This document shows, piece by piece, positions 1 to 10,080 of a DNA stretch of 64,000 nt (its first letter is position 1; each line of letters begins with the position of its first letter). The position numbers and the translations under genes were made by a program. Origin of the DNA: Variovorax paradoxus (GTDB lineage Bacteria; Pseudomonadota; Gammaproteobacteria; Burkholderiales; Burkholderiaceae_C); contig NZ_JAUSXL010000002.1 in the NCBI RefSeq assembly GCF_030815975.1, forward strand, positions 744,001-808,000, given 5' to 3'. The notes beneath the pieces are model-generated. The model saw nothing but the letters and a program-made list of their open reading frames with translations. It made no database searches and was not told the origin of the DNA.

Positions 1-495
1 TTCGAGGCGCACCTGCGCAATATCGTCGACGCGCAGATAGGTGTGCAGCGCCGCGGCAAAGCTGAACGGCCCATGGCCGATATTGAGCAGGGTCAGCGCG
101 GTGCGCAGCCGGCCCGCGGCCATGCCGATCTGCAGCCGCGCCTCGAAAGCGTGCGGCCAGAGCCTGCGCGTGGCCTCGTTGTAGCGCAGCCGAAGGGTCA
201 GTTCGCCCGTTGTGGCGTCGATGCTCCGGTTCTCCCAAGGCAGATTGCGCATGAATCCATGCTTGGGGAGCATGCCGCGCTGGTTGAACTGGGGGCAGCA
301 AATGGGCACGCCGCCGCGGATCGCCGCCTGCCCGTCGAACACCGCGCACGGGCTCAGGTAGAGCCTCTCCACCCTGTCGGCGGTGGTCCAGGAGAGCAGC
401 TGCGCCCCGTGCAGAGAGACGGTGAAAGCACTGCCGTCGGCCCCGGTGGCACGCAGCGCGGGCTGGCCACGAAACTCAATCGAGCTGATATCCAT
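1..495 (-). CDS. D-hexose-6-phosphate mutarotase (aldose 1-epimerase family), 3' end outside window
   Basis: The reverse strand from the ATG at 495 reads MDISSIEFRGQPALRATGAD and continues open to the window edge, about 165 residues. Motifs typical of the YeaD/aldose-epimerase beta-sandwich are visible: HGAQLLSW, GGVPICCPQF, HGFMRNLPW and, near the edge, FAAALHTYLRV with the expected histidine. Family members interconvert alpha and beta hexose-6-phosphates in the cytoplasm. The catalytic C-terminal part lies beyond base 1, so completeness cannot be judged. It is transcribed divergently from the symporter gene at 650. Confidence 0.85.
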   Translation of the reverse strand, partial: MDISSIEFRGQPALRATGADGSAFTVSLHGAQLLSWTTADRVERLYLSPCAVFDGQAAIRGGVPICCPQFNQRGMLPKHGFMRNLPWENRSIDATTGELTLRLRYNEATRRLWPHAFEARLQIGMAAGRLRTALTLLNIGHGPFSFAAALHTYLRVDDIAQVRLE

Positions 496-523
496 TGGAG
501 AATTGTAGGCAGCGGAAATCCCG

Positions 524-539
524 TGGCACGGAATTGGCA
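524..539 (+). promoter_or_regulatory. Putative sigma-54 (-24/-12) promoter for the symporter/binding-protein pair
   Basis: The sequence TGGCACGGAATTGGCA matches the RpoN consensus (TGGCACG, four bases, TTGCW) at all but one defined position. The invariant GG (525-526) and GC (537-538) have the required ten-base spacing. The expected transcription start is near 550, giving a leader of about 100 bases before the ATG at 650. Sigma-54 control is known for dicarboxylate and glutamate uptake in proteobacteria. No activator gene lies in the window. Confidence 0.6.
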
Positions 540-649
540 TTGGACACTTAAGGCTTCATCGCCGCCTTGCCGGTGCCGGTTGCATGCAGGGTACCTTCTT
601 GGATACCCTTTGCGGCCGCCCCAGAACCACACACCTCGAAGGGACACCT

Positions 650-1957
650 ATGAAGAGAAAACTGCCGGCCGCCGCCTGGATCCTGATCGCCATGGTGCTC
701 GGCATTCTTGTCGGCTACATGATCTTCACGAGCTTCCCCGACAAGAAGGCGGCCGCGCAGATCGCAGGCTACGTGTCGATCGTGTCGGACGTGTTCCTGC
801 GCCTCATCAAGATGCTGATCGGCCCGCTGGTGTTCTCCACGCTGGTGGTGGGCATCGCGCACATGGGCGACGCCAAGTCGGTGGGCCGCGTGTTCGGCAA
901 GTCGCTCGGCTGGTTCTTCACCGCTTCGCTGATCTCGCTGGTCATCGGTCTGGTGATGGCCAACGTCCTGAAGCCCGGCGAGAACCTGGGGCTCCCGCTG
1001 CCGGACATCGGCGCTTCGGCCAACCTGGCGACCGCGAAGTTCACGCTCAAGGACTTCGTGAGCCACATGGTGCCGAAGTCCTTTGCCGAGGCCATGGCCA
1101 ACAACGAGATCCTGCAGATCGTGGTGTTCTCGATGTTCTTCGGCGTGGCGCTCGCCTCGCTGGGCGACAAGGCCAAGACGCTGGTGGCCGCCATCGACGA
1201 ACTTTCGCACGCCATGCTCAAGATCACCGGCTACGTGATGAAGCTGGCGCCGCTCGCGGTGATGGCCGCCATGGCTGCCACCGTGGCGGTGAACGGCCTG
1301 GGCATCCTGCTCAAGTTCGCGGTCTTCATGGGCGACTTCTACCTGGGCCTGTTCGTGCTGTGGAGCGTGCTGGTGTTCGCGGGCTTCTCGTTCCTGGGCC
1401 CGCGGGTGTTCAAGCTGCTGGTGCTCATCAAGGAGGCCTTCCTGCTGTCGTTCGCCACGGCCAGTTCGGAAGCGGCCTACCCGAAGATCCTGCAGGCGCT
1501 CGACCGTTTCGGCGTGAAGCGCAAGATCTCGAGCTTCGTGATGCCGATGGGCTATTCGTTCAACCTCGACGGCTCGATGATGTACTGCACCTTCGCCGTG
1601 CTGTTCATCGCGCAGGCCTACAACATCCACATGCCCATCAGCACGCAGATCACCATGCTGCTGATCCTGATGCTCACCTCCAAGGGCATGGCCGGCGTGC
1701 CGCGCGCCTCGCTGGTGGTGATTGCCGCCACGCTCAACCACTTCGACATTCCCGAGGCCGGCCTGCTGCTGATCCTGGGCGTCGACACCTTCCTGGACAT
1801 GGGACGCTCGGCCACCAACGCCGTGGGCAACTCCATCGCAACGGCCGTGGTCGCGAAGTGGGAGGGCGAGCTGCTCTCCGAGAGCGATGCGGAGCTGAAT
1901 GCCAGGGCGCTCGATGCCGAAGCCGCGGCCACGCTCGCCCACCCCGTCCACGCGTGA
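650..1957 (+). CDS. Dicarboxylate/amino acid:cation symporter (DAACS family, GltP/DctA-like)
   Basis: A 435-residue polytopic inner-membrane transporter expected to import glutamate, aspartate or C4-dicarboxylates. Family hallmarks are the serine-rich hairpin loop SSEAAYP (272-278), the NLDGS motif (305-309, NMDGT in relatives) and LDMGRSATNAVGN (382-394). Asp383, Arg386 and Asn390 align with the substrate-binding residues of GltPh; Arg386 suggests an acidic substrate. The sodium-site aspartate at the end of that motif is replaced by Asn394, as in proton-coupled members, so proton coupling is inferred. The ATG at 650 is preferred over 584 because GAAGGG sits just upstream and the extra N-terminus is not conserved in character. 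The binding-protein gene starts eight bases after its stop. Confidence 0.9.
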   Translation: MKRKLPAAAWILIAMVLGILVGYMIFTSFPDKKAAAQIAGYVSIVSDVFLRLIKMLIGPLVFSTLVVGIAHMGDAKSVGRVFGKSLGWFFTASLISLVIGLVMANVLKPGENLGLPLPDIGASANLATAKFTLKDFVSHMVPKSFAEAMANNEILQIVVFSMFFGVALASLGDKAKTLVAAIDELSHAMLKITGYVMKLAPLAVMAAMAATVAVNGLGILLKFAVFMGDFYLGLFVLWSVLVFAGFSFLGPRVFKLLVLIKEAFLLSFATASSEAAYPKILQALDRFGVKRKISSFVMPMGYSFNLDGSMMYCTFAVLFIAQAYNIHMPISTQITMLLILMLTSKGMAGVPRASLVVIAATLNHFDIPEAGLLLILGVDTFLDMGRSATNAVGNSIATAVVAKWEGELLSESDAELNARALDAEAAATLAHPVHA

Positions 1958-1965
1958 GGCTCGCA

Positions 1966-2886
1966 ATGAAAGCCAAGGCCACGCTGTCGGTTCTTCTTGC
2001 CGGCCTGCTGGCGGCCGCTGCGCTTGTCGCGGCAGCACCGGCCCGGGCGCAGCAGCAGGCCCCCGAGACATTGACGGGCACGCTCGCCAAGGTGCGCGAG
2101 ACCGGCGCCATCGCCATCGGCTACCGCGAGTCGTCGGTGCCGTTCTCGTTTCTCAACGCACGCGGCGAACCCGTCGGCTATTCGATCGAACTCTGCCGCG
2201 CGCTGGTCACGGCCATCGAGGACGCGGTGAACAAGAGCCTTGCGATCAAGTGGGTGCCGGTGACCTCCGACTCGCGCATCGATGCGGTCGTGAGCGGCGC
2301 GGTCGATCTCGAATGCGGCTCGACCACCAACAACCTCGAGCGGCAGAAGCGCGTGAGCTTCTCGCCCACGATGTTCGTCTCGGGCACCAAGGTGCTGGTG
2401 AAGAAGGGATCGCCGATCAAGTCGTTCCGCGACCTGGCGGGCAAGCGGGTGGCGGTGACCGCGGGCACCACCAACGAGAAGACGCTGCGCGAGCTGTCGC
2501 AGAAGTTCAGGCTCGGCATCCGATTGCTGGTGGCGCGCGACCACGCCGACTCCTTCGGGCTCGTGAAAAACGGCGAGGCCGATGCCTTTGCCACCGACGA
2601 CGTGCTGCTCTACGGCCTGATCGCGCGCGACGCCGCCAAGGCCGAGTACGAGGTCGTCGGCGACTACCTCTCCTACGACCCCTACGGCATCATGTACCGC
2701 AAGGGCGATTCGCAGCTGGGCAAGGTGGTCAACGACACCTTCCAGGTGCTGGCGGAGGACGGCGAGATTGAACGCCAGTACAAGCGCTGGTTCCTGCGCA
2801 AGCTGCCCACGGGCGAGAGCATCAACCTGCCGATGAGCGCGCAGCTGGAAGCGATCATCCAGACGATGTCGGTGAAGGCGGAGTAG
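1966..2886 (+). CDS. Glutamate/aspartate-type periplasmic substrate-binding protein (GltI-like)
   Basis: 306 residues with a Sec signal peptide (cleavage after ARA, residue 28) and an SBP family 3 fold. The stretch DLECGSTTNNLERQK and the later TAGTTNEKTL are strongly GltI-like, suggesting acidic amino acids as ligand. It follows the symporter gene by eight bases and is presumably cotranscribed. No gltJ, gltK or gltL (permease and ATPase) is next to it, so it is an orphan binding protein paired with a secondary transporter. It may serve an ABC complex encoded elsewhere or act in sensing. The stop faces the hisA stop 62 bases away. Confidence 0.88.
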   Translation: MKAKATLSVLLAGLLAAAALVAAAPARAQQQAPETLTGTLAKVRETGAIAIGYRESSVPFSFLNARGEPVGYSIELCRALVTAIEDAVNKSLAIKWVPVTSDSRIDAVVSGAVDLECGSTTNNLERQKRVSFSPTMFVSGTKVLVKKGSPIKSFRDLAGKRVAVTAGTTNEKTLRELSQKFRLGIRLLVARDHADSFGLVKNGEADAFATDDVLLYGLIARDAAKAEYEVVGDYLSYDPYGIMYRKGDSQLGKVVNDTFQVLAEDGEIERQYKRWFLRKLPTGESINLPMSAQLEAIIQTMSVKAE

Positions 2887-2948
2887 CCGGCCCCGCAACT
2901 ACCCCGCAGGCCAATCCTGGCGGCAGGTCCGGCGCAGTGCGCAGCAGT

Positions 2949-3692
2949 TCAGGCGCCGGCGAGTTCGTCCGCGCGGGCTTGCGCAGCGGCGAAATCGAGG
3001 TCGCCCGAATAGATGGCCCGGCCGCAGATCACGCCTTCGACGCCTTCGGACTCGACCGCGCAGAGCTGGTCGATGTCGGCCATGTTCGACAGGCCGCCCG
3101 AGGCGATCACCGGAATGGTCAATGCCTGCGCCAGCTTGACGGTGGCGTCGATGTTGATGCCCGAGAGCATGCCGTCGCGGCCGATGTCGGTGTAGATGAT
3201 CGATTCGACGCCGTAGTCCTCGAATTTCTTGCCCAGGTCGGCCACCTCGTGGCCCGTGAGCTTGCTCCAGCCGTCGGTGGCCACCTTGCCGTCCCTGGCG
3301 TCGAGGCCCACGATGATGTGGCCGCCGAAAGCCACGCAGGCGTCCTTCAGGAAGCCAGGGTTCTTGACCGCGGCGGTGCCGATGATCACGTAGCGCAGGC
3401 CGTCGTCGATGTAGCGCTCGATGGTGTCCAGGTCGCGGATGCCGCCGCCCAGCTGCACAGGGATGTCGTCGCCGACTTCCTTCAGGATCGCCTTGATGGC
3501 CGCGTGGTTCTGCGGCTTGCCGGCGAAGGCCCCATTCAGATCGACCAGGTGCAGCCGCCGCGCGCCGGCCTGGACCCACTTGCGGGCCATGGCGGCGGGG
3601 TCTTCGCTGAAGATGGTGGACTGGTCCATGTCGCCCTGTTTGAGGCGAACGCAGTGGCCGTCTTTGAGATCAATGGCGGGAATGAGGAGCAT
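2949..3692 (-). CDS. hisA: HisA, ProFAR isomerase
   Basis: 247-residue TIM barrel catalysing the Amadori isomerisation of ProFAR to PRFAR in histidine biosynthesis. The start [17 protein letters not shown] carries the catalytic Asp8. [31 protein letters not shown] and IASGGLS form the two phosphate-binding halves, and Asp in YTDIGRDG is the second catalytic acid. It is the last gene of the his cluster here. hisF and hisI/hisE, which normally follow, are absent, and the strand switches immediately downstream. Confidence 0.97.
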   Translation of the reverse strand: MLLIPAIDLKDGHCVRLKQGDMDQSTIFSEDPAAMARKWVQAGARRLHLVDLNGAFAGKPQNHAAIKAILKEVGDDIPVQLGGGIRDLDTIERYIDDGLRYVIIGTAAVKNPGFLKDACVAFGGHIIVGLDARDGKVATDGWSKLTGHEVADLGKKFEDYGVESIIYTDIGRDGMLSGINIDATVKLAQALTIPVIASGGLSNMADIDQLCAVESEGVEGVICGRAIYSGDLDFAAAQARADELAGA

Positions 3693-3755
3693 GGAAGTGA
3701 CGCGAGTGTGCGGAATCCGGGCTGAAGAAAGTTCGGCCCGGGCGGAAATATAAGG

Positions 3756-4412
3756 TCAGGGATTCCAGTGGAGGAAATTTCGGTAGAGCTGCAACCCATG
3801 GTCCGCACTCTTCTCCGGGTGGAACTGGGTGGCAAAAATGTTATCGCGTGCGACGGCGGCGGTAAAGCATGCGCCGTAATCGGCCTCGCCCACGCTGTGC
3901 CGGCTGTCGGCCGGCCGGGCATAGAAGCTGTGCACGAAATAGAAATAGCTCATGTCGGGCACGCCCGCCCACACGGGGTGCGGCTGGGCCTGGCGCACCT
4001 GGTTCCAGCCCATCTGCGGCACCTTGAAGCGGCTGCCGTCGGGCTGCAGGCGGCCCGCGAGGTCGAACTTGACGACCTCGCCCGGAATCAGGCCGAGCCC
4101 GTCGGTCGGGCCTTCGTCGCTGCGCGACAGCAGCATCTGCATGCCCACGCACACGCCGAAGAGCGGCTTGCTCGCCGCGGCCTCGAGCACCGACTCCTGC
4201 AGGCCGGAGTCGCGCAGTTCGCGCATGCAGTCGGGCATCGCGCCCTGGCCCGGCAGCACCACGCGGGTGGCCTTGCGCACCACCTCGGGATCGGAGGTGA
4301 CGAAGACCTGCACGCCCACCTGGTCGGCCGCGTGCTGCACGGCCTGCGAGACGGAGCGCAGGTTGCCCATGCCGTAGTCGACCACGGCGACGGTATTTGC
4401 TGCAGATTTCAT
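3756..4412 (-). CDS. hisH: HisH, imidazole glycerol phosphate synthase glutaminase subunit
   Basis: 218-residue class I glutamine amidotransferase that supplies ammonia to HisF. The nucleophile is Cys88 in [11 protein letters not shown]. His and Glu of the triad are in [14 protein letters not shown] near the C-terminus. The ATG at 4412 gives the usual N-terminus ([14 protein letters not shown]) and lies 19 bases after the hisB stop. hisA follows after 63 bases. HisF, its obligate partner, is not encoded in the window. Confidence 0.97.
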   Translation of the reverse strand: MKSAANTVAVVDYGMGNLRSVSQAVQHAADQVGVQVFVTSDPEVVRKATRVVLPGQGAMPDCMRELRDSGLQESVLEAAASKPLFGVCVGMQMLLSRSDEGPTDGLGLIPGEVVKFDLAGRLQPDGSRFKVPQMGWNQVRQAQPHPVWAGVPDMSYFYFVHSFYARPADSRHSVGEADYGACFTAAVARDNIFATQFHPEKSADHGLQLYRNFLHWNP

Positions 4413-4431
4413 GGCTTGGCGGCGATGGCGT

Positions 4432-5040
4432 TCAGAGCGAGCCCTTGGTCGAAGGAATGACGCCCACGGAGCGTGGATCGAGTTCGAGCGCGCCGCGCAG
4501 CGCGCGCGCAAAGGCCTTGAACACGGTTTCGCACTGGTGGTGCGCGTTGACACCCTTCAGGTTGTCGATGTGCAGCGTGACGAAGGCGTGATTGGCGAAG
4601 CCCTGGAAGAACTCGTAGGTGAGCTGGCTGTCGAAGGTGCCGATCATGCCGCTGGTGAACGGCACGTGCATCACCAGGCCCGGGCGGCCCGAGAAGTCGA
4701 TGACGACGCGGCTCAGCGCTTCATCGAGCGGCACGTAGGCGTGCCCGTAGCGGCGGATGCCCTTCTTGTCGCCCACGGCCTTGGCCACCGCCTGGCCCAG
4801 CGTGATGCCCACGTCTTCGACAGTGTGGTGGCCGTCGATGTGCAGGTCGCCCTGGCAGTCGATCTCGAGGTCGATCAGGCCGTGGCGCGCGATCTGGTCG
4901 AGCATGTGGTCGAAGAAGCCGATGCCCGTGGAGAGCCTGGCCTTGCCCGTGCCGTCCAGGTTGACGCTGACGGTGATCTTCGTCTCGGCGGTGTTGCGAG
5001 TAACCGATGCGATGCGATCGGCATTCTGGGGGGTAGTCAT
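4432..5040 (-). CDS. hisB: HisB, imidazoleglycerol-phosphate dehydratase (monofunctional)
   Basis: 202 residues, the length of the stand-alone dehydratase; the N-terminal histidinol-phosphatase domain of enteric HisB is missing. Manganese-binding histidine motifs are present: [25 protein letters not shown] and [17 protein letters not shown]. Its ATG overlaps the hisC stop as ATGA (5037-5040), implying translational coupling. A separate histidinol-phosphatase must exist elsewhere for the pathway to be complete. Confidence 0.97.
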   Translation of the reverse strand: MTTPQNADRIASVTRNTAETKITVSVNLDGTGKARLSTGIGFFDHMLDQIARHGLIDLEIDCQGDLHIDGHHTVEDVGITLGQAVAKAVGDKKGIRRYGHAYVPLDEALSRVVIDFSGRPGLVMHVPFTSGMIGTFDSQLTYEFFQGFANHAFVTLHIDNLKGVNAHHQCETVFKAFARALRGALELDPRSVGVIPSTKGSL

Positions 5041-6128
5041 AGTGAGGCTTCGAGTGCCGCGAGCATCCGCGCATTCTCGTCGGCCGTTCCGACGGTGAGG
5101 CGCAGGCAGTTTGCGAGCAGTTCGTGCATTTTAGAAACGTTCTTCACAAGAATCCCGCGCGCTTTCATGCCCTCGAAGGCCTTGGCGGCATCGGGCACGC
5201 GCACGAGGATCATGTTGGCGTCGCTCGGCCAGGCCTTCACGCCCGGCAGGCGGCCCAATCCCATCATGAGGCGATGGCGCTCGTCGCGGATCTGCCGCGC
5301 CTGGGCCTCGAACACCTCGGCATGCTCGAGCGCGAACAGTGCGCATTCGCAATTGAGCACGCTGACGTTGTAGGGCGGGCGCACCTTGTCGATCTGGGCG
5401 ACCAGCGCGGCCGGGCCCATGAGATAGCCAAGGCGGATGCCGGCCAGGCCGAACTTGCTGAGCGTACGCATCAGCAGCACATGGCCATGCCGCGCGATGC
5501 GGTCGATGTAGCTGCGGGCGGCAAAGGGCTGGTAGGCCTCGTCGATCACCACCAGGCCGCCCTGTGCGCCCTGGGCCTGCACGATCTTCTCGATGGCGGC
5601 ATCGTCCCAGAGGTTGGCGGTGGGGTTGTTCGGGTACGCCAGGTACACGATGGCTGGCTTCTCGCGCGCGATGGCCGACAGCATTGCCGCCTCGTCGAGT
5701 TCGAAATCGGCCGTGAGCGGCACGCCGACAAAGCGCAGGCCCTGCAGCTTCGCGCTCATGGCGTACATCACGAAGCCCGGCACGGGCGCGAGCACCGTGG
5801 CGCCGGGCACGTCGCAGGCAATGGCGAGCAGTGAGATCAGTTCGTCGGAGCCATTGCCCAGCATCAGCGAAAAACCTTCGGGCATTTGCGCGTGCGCGGC
5901 CAGCGCGCGCTGCAGGTCGGCGCCGCGCTCGCCCGGATAGCGGTTGAGCGCCAGCGCGCCGAGCCGCGCGCCGAGCTCGGCCTGCAATGCGGGCGGCAGG
6001 CCGAAGGGGTTCTCCATGGCGTCGAGCTTGACGAAGCCGCGTGCGTCCTGCACCGCATAGGCATGCATGGACTGCACGTCGGAGCGGATGCGGTCGATCG
6101 GGCGGGCGGCAGGAGGGGAAGTTGTCAT
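5037..6128 (-). CDS. hisC: HisC, histidinol-phosphate aminotransferase
   Basis: 363-residue fold-type I PLP enzyme that converts imidazole-acetol phosphate to histidinol phosphate with glutamate. [12 protein letters not shown] near the N-terminus, [22 protein letters not shown] and the Schiff-base lysine in [16 protein letters not shown] are all present. The ATG at 6128 overlaps the stop of the small exported-protein gene as ATGA, which fixes the start. The longer open frame upstream has no family similarity. Confidence 0.96.
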   Translation of the reverse strand: MTTSPPAARPIDRIRSDVQSMHAYAVQDARGFVKLDAMENPFGLPPALQAELGARLGALALNRYPGERGADLQRALAAHAQMPEGFSLMLGNGSDELISLLAIACDVPGATVLAPVPGFVMYAMSAKLQGLRFVGVPLTADFELDEAAMLSAIAREKPAIVYLAYPNNPTANLWDDAAIEKIVQAQGAQGGLVVIDEAYQPFAARSYIDRIARHGHVLLMRTLSKFGLAGIRLGYLMGPAALVAQIDKVRPPYNVSVLNCECALFALEHAEVFEAQARQIRDERHRLMMGLGRLPGVKAWPSDANMILVRVPDAAKAFEGMKARGILVKNVSKMHELLANCLRLTVGTADENARMLAALEASL

Positions 6129-6493
6129 CGGGTGCAGCGGTAGCTGTTTCGGAGGGCGCCGGACATGACCAGTTGCACGGGCATGTCGGCTTCGTAGCTG
6201 TCGGCGTTGCGGGTCAGCTCGGCTTGATAGAGGGAACGCGCCATCGAAGGCTCCAGCCGCCGGCCGTCGATGCAGAAGACCGGCTTCTGGCCGTTGCGCT
6301 GCGAGGCTTCCACGCCTTCGCGCAGGCCTTCGAGCACGCCGACGAGGTAATAGCCCGCGTACGCCTTGCCGTCCTTTTCGCTGGCTTCCAGCGTGCGCAG
6401 TTCGCGGATGCTCATGGCATGTGCCGCGCTGGCAGCCGCAAGCACCAGCAGCCATGCCGCGGCACGCGAAAAATGAAAACGGCGTCGCGCCAT
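6125..6493 (-). CDS. Small exported protein, Rap1a/Tai-like, inside the his operon
   Basis: 122 residues with a clear Sec signal peptide (MARRRFHFSRAAAWLLVLAA, cleavage after AHA at residue 26). The mature part has a GYYLVGVLEGL helix, then a VFCID stretch and a terminal YRC. Cys74 and Cys120 probably form a disulfide. This pattern resembles the Rap1a/Tai family of small periplasmic proteins, some of which are type VI secretion immunity proteins; the match is by eye. The gene starts 32 bases after hisD, and its stop overlaps the hisC start as ATGA. Its role in a biosynthetic operon is unknown. Confidence 0.75.
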   Translation of the reverse strand: MARRRFHFSRAAAWLLVLAAASAAHAMSIRELRTLEASEKDGKAYAGYYLVGVLEGLREGVEASQRNGQKPVFCIDGRRLEPSMARSLYQAELTRNADSYEADMPVQLVMSGALRNSYRCTR

Positions 6494-6525
6494 CCTGCTT
6501 GCTCCTGGCGAAAGTGGAACGGTCG

Positions 6526-7848
6526 TCAGATCCCGCGCAGGCGCATGCGCGCCGCCTCGGCGTGCGCCTGCAGGCCCTCGCCTTCGGCCAGCGTGACGGC
6601 AATGGGGCCGAGCACCTGCGCGCCGGCCTCGCTGACCTCGATCAGGCTCGAACGCTTCTGGAAATCGTAGACGCCCAGCGGGCTCGAGAAACGCGCCGTG
6701 CCGCTGGTCGGCAGCACGTGGTTGGGGCCCGCGCAATAGTCGCCGAGGCTCTCGCTGGTGAAGGCGCCGAGGAAGATCGCGCCCGCGTGGCGCAGCAAGG
6801 GCTCCCAGCGCTGCGGCTCGCTGCTGCTGACTTCGAGGTGCTCCGGTGCGATGCGGTTGCTGATCTCGCAGGCTTCTTCCATGCTCTTCGTGTGGATGAG
6901 CGCGCCGCGGCCGTTGAGCGAAGCCGCGATGATTTCGGCGCGCGGCATGCCGGGCAGGAGGCGGTCGATCTCCGCCTGCACGCGGTCGATGTACGCCGCG
7001 TCGGGGCACAGCAGGATGCTTTGCGCGAGCTCGTCGTGCTCGGCCTGGCTGAACAGGTCCATCGCCACCCAGTCGGGCGGCGTGCTGCCGTCGGCCAGCA
7101 CGAGGATCTCGCTCGGCCCCGCGATCATGTCGATGCCCACGGTGCCGAACACGCGGCGCTTGGCCGCGGCCACGTAGGCGTTGCCAGGGCCGGTGATCTT
7201 GTCGACCGCCGGGATGGTGGCGGTGCCGTAGGCCAGCGCGGCCACGGCCTGCGCGCCGCCGATGGTGAAGGCGCGGGTGACGCCGGCCACGTAGGCGGCG
7301 GCGAGCACGAGCTGGTTCTTCTGTCCCCTGGGCGTAGGCACGACCATGATGATTTCAGCCACGCCGGCAACGTGCGCGGGAATGGCATTCATCAGCACGC
7401 TCGACGGATAGGCGGCCTTGCCGCCCGGCACGTAGATGCCGACGCGATCGAGCTGCGTGACCTTCTGGCCGAGCAGCGTGCCGTCGGCGTCGCGGTAGCT
7501 CCAGCTCTCGCCGCTCGCCTTCTTCTGGGCCTCGTGGTAGCTGCGCACGCGGCGCGCGGCGGCTTCGAGGGCGTCGCGCTGCGCGGCGGGCAGTGCCTCG
7601 AAGGCGGCCTTCAGTTCGGCCTGCGTCAGCTCCAGTTCGAGCAGCGTCTTGGCGTCCAGCTTGTCGAAGCGGTTCGTGTATTCCAGCACCGCCTCGTCCC
7701 CGCGCTTCTGCACATCGGCCAGGATGTCGGCCACCACTTTCTCGATGGCCGCATCGGCATCCGCGGACCAGTGCAGCCGCGCCTTGAATTCAGCGTCGAA
7801 GCCGGCTGAAGCCGTGGAGAGGCGGACGGGGGCTGCTTTCGGAGTCAT
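6526..7848 (-). CDS. hisD: HisD, histidinol dehydrogenase
   Basis: 440-residue zinc enzyme that carries out the last two NAD-dependent oxidations to histidine. [47 protein letters not shown] and [10 protein letters not shown] are the conserved signature segments; the last holds catalytic Glu and His. The C-terminus contains [11 protein letters not shown]. The ATG at 7848 lies five bases beyond the hisG stop and matches family length. Confidence 0.97.
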   Translation of the reverse strand: MTPKAAPVRLSTASAGFDAEFKARLHWSADADAAIEKVVADILADVQKRGDEAVLEYTNRFDKLDAKTLLELELTQAELKAAFEALPAAQRDALEAAARRVRSYHEAQKKASGESWSYRDADGTLLGQKVTQLDRVGIYVPGGKAAYPSSVLMNAIPAHVAGVAEIIMVVPTPRGQKNQLVLAAAYVAGVTRAFTIGGAQAVAALAYGTATIPAVDKITGPGNAYVAAAKRRVFGTVGIDMIAGPSEILVLADGSTPPDWVAMDLFSQAEHDELAQSILLCPDAAYIDRVQAEIDRLLPGMPRAEIIAASLNGRGALIHTKSMEEACEISNRIAPEHLEVSSSEPQRWEPLLRHAGAIFLGAFTSESLGDYCAGPNHVLPTSGTARFSSPLGVYDFQKRSSLIEVSEAGAQVLGPIAVTLAEGEGLQAHAEAARMRLRGI

Positions 7849-7853
7849 GAGGT

Positions 7854-8491
7854 TCAGGCGGAAGGAATGGCCGACGCGAAGGCGTCGATGATGCGGCGGA
7901 TCGGCTCGCGCTTGAGCTTGAGCGCGGCCTGGTTGACGACCAGGCGCGCGCTGATGTCCATGATGCGCTCGACCTCGACCAGGTGATTGGCCTTGAGCGT
8001 GTTGCCGGTCGAAACCAGGTCGACGATGGCATCGGCCAGGCCGGTGAGCGGCGCGAGTTCCATGCTGCCGTAGAGCTTGATCAGGTCGACGTGCACGCCC
8101 TTGCTCGCGAAAAACTCGCGCGCCAGGCCCACGTACTTGGTGGCGACCCGCAGGCGCGAGCCCTGTTTCACGGCCGAGGCGTAGTCGTAGTCGGCGCGCA
8201 CCGCCACGCTGAGGCGGCAGGCCGCAATGCGCAGGTCGAGCGGCTGGTACAGGCCCTGGTTCCCGTGCTCGAGCAGCACGTCGAAACCGGTCACGCCGAG
8301 GTCGGCGCCGCCGTACTGCACGTAGGTGGGCACGTCGGAGGCGCGCACCAGCACCACGCGCACGTCGGGCCGGCTGGTGGCCAGGATCAGCTTGCGCGAT
8401 TTTTCGGGGTCTTCGGTGACCTCGATGCCGGCTGCGGCCAGCAGGGGCATCGTCTCTTCGAAGATGCGGCCCTTCGAGAGCGCCAGGGTGA

Positions 8492-8495
<4 letters not shown>
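7854..8495 (-). CDS. hisG: HisG, ATP phosphoribosyltransferase, short form
   Basis: 213 residues, the length of HisG(S), which lacks the C-terminal histidine-sensing domain and needs the regulatory partner HisZ, not encoded here. It catalyses the committed step, condensing ATP and PRPP. Visible motifs are [12 protein letters not shown] at the start, [28 protein letters not shown] and the PRPP loop [16 protein letters not shown]. Its ATG overlaps the murA stop as ATGA (8492-8495), so the first his gene appears translationally coupled to murA. Confidence 0.97.
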
Positions 8496-9781
<1,286 letters not shown>

Positions 9782-9818
9782 CGAATTTCCAGCGAATCAG
9801 GGCCCGGGGGCCGGAGAG

Positions 9819-10061
9819 TTATTTTTCCAACGCCGCCCATTCGGCCGGCGTGTAGGTCTTCATCGAGAGCGCATGCACCTCGTCGGTATGCATTTTCGCA
9901 CCCAGGGTGGCGTAGACCCGCTGATGGCGCTGAATGGCGCGCTTGCCCTCGAATTCGGCCGAGACGATGGTGGCGTACCAATGCCGGCCGTCGCCTTCGA
10001 GCGTGATGTGCTCGCAGGGAAGGTGGGACTGGATCAGGGCCTGGAGTTGTTCGGCGGTCAT
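9819..10061 (-). CDS. ibaG: IbaG/BolA-family protein
   Basis: 80 residues. The BolA-like fold is indicated by ITLEGDGRHWYATIVSAEF and GKRAIQRHQRVYATLG, with a C-terminal histidine in TDEVHALSMKTYTP. BolA-family proteins pair with monothiol glutaredoxins around Fe-S clusters; ibaG next to murA and mla genes is the arrangement known from Escherichia coli. The ATG at 10061 gives MTAEQLQALIQ and family length; the longer frame upstream runs into the permease gene. Confidence 0.88.
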   Translation of the reverse strand: MTAEQLQALIQSHLPCEHITLEGDGRHWYATIVSAEFEGKRAIQRHQRVYATLGAKMHTDEVHALSMKTYTPAEWAALEK

Positions 10062-10080
10062 GGGAATTGAAAAGGGCCTT

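Noticed and set aside
43-2886. A 947-codon open frame on the plus strand that would fuse a new N-terminus to the GltI-like protein
   Set aside because: Its first two thirds overlap the symporter gene in another frame and have the Arg/Gly/His-rich composition of high-GC shadow frames. The real protein starts at 1966 with a signal peptide.
6125-7009. A 294-codon frame joining part of hisD in another frame to the small exported protein
   Set aside because: The part before 6493 is out of frame with hisD and lacks similarity; a signal peptide starts at 6493.
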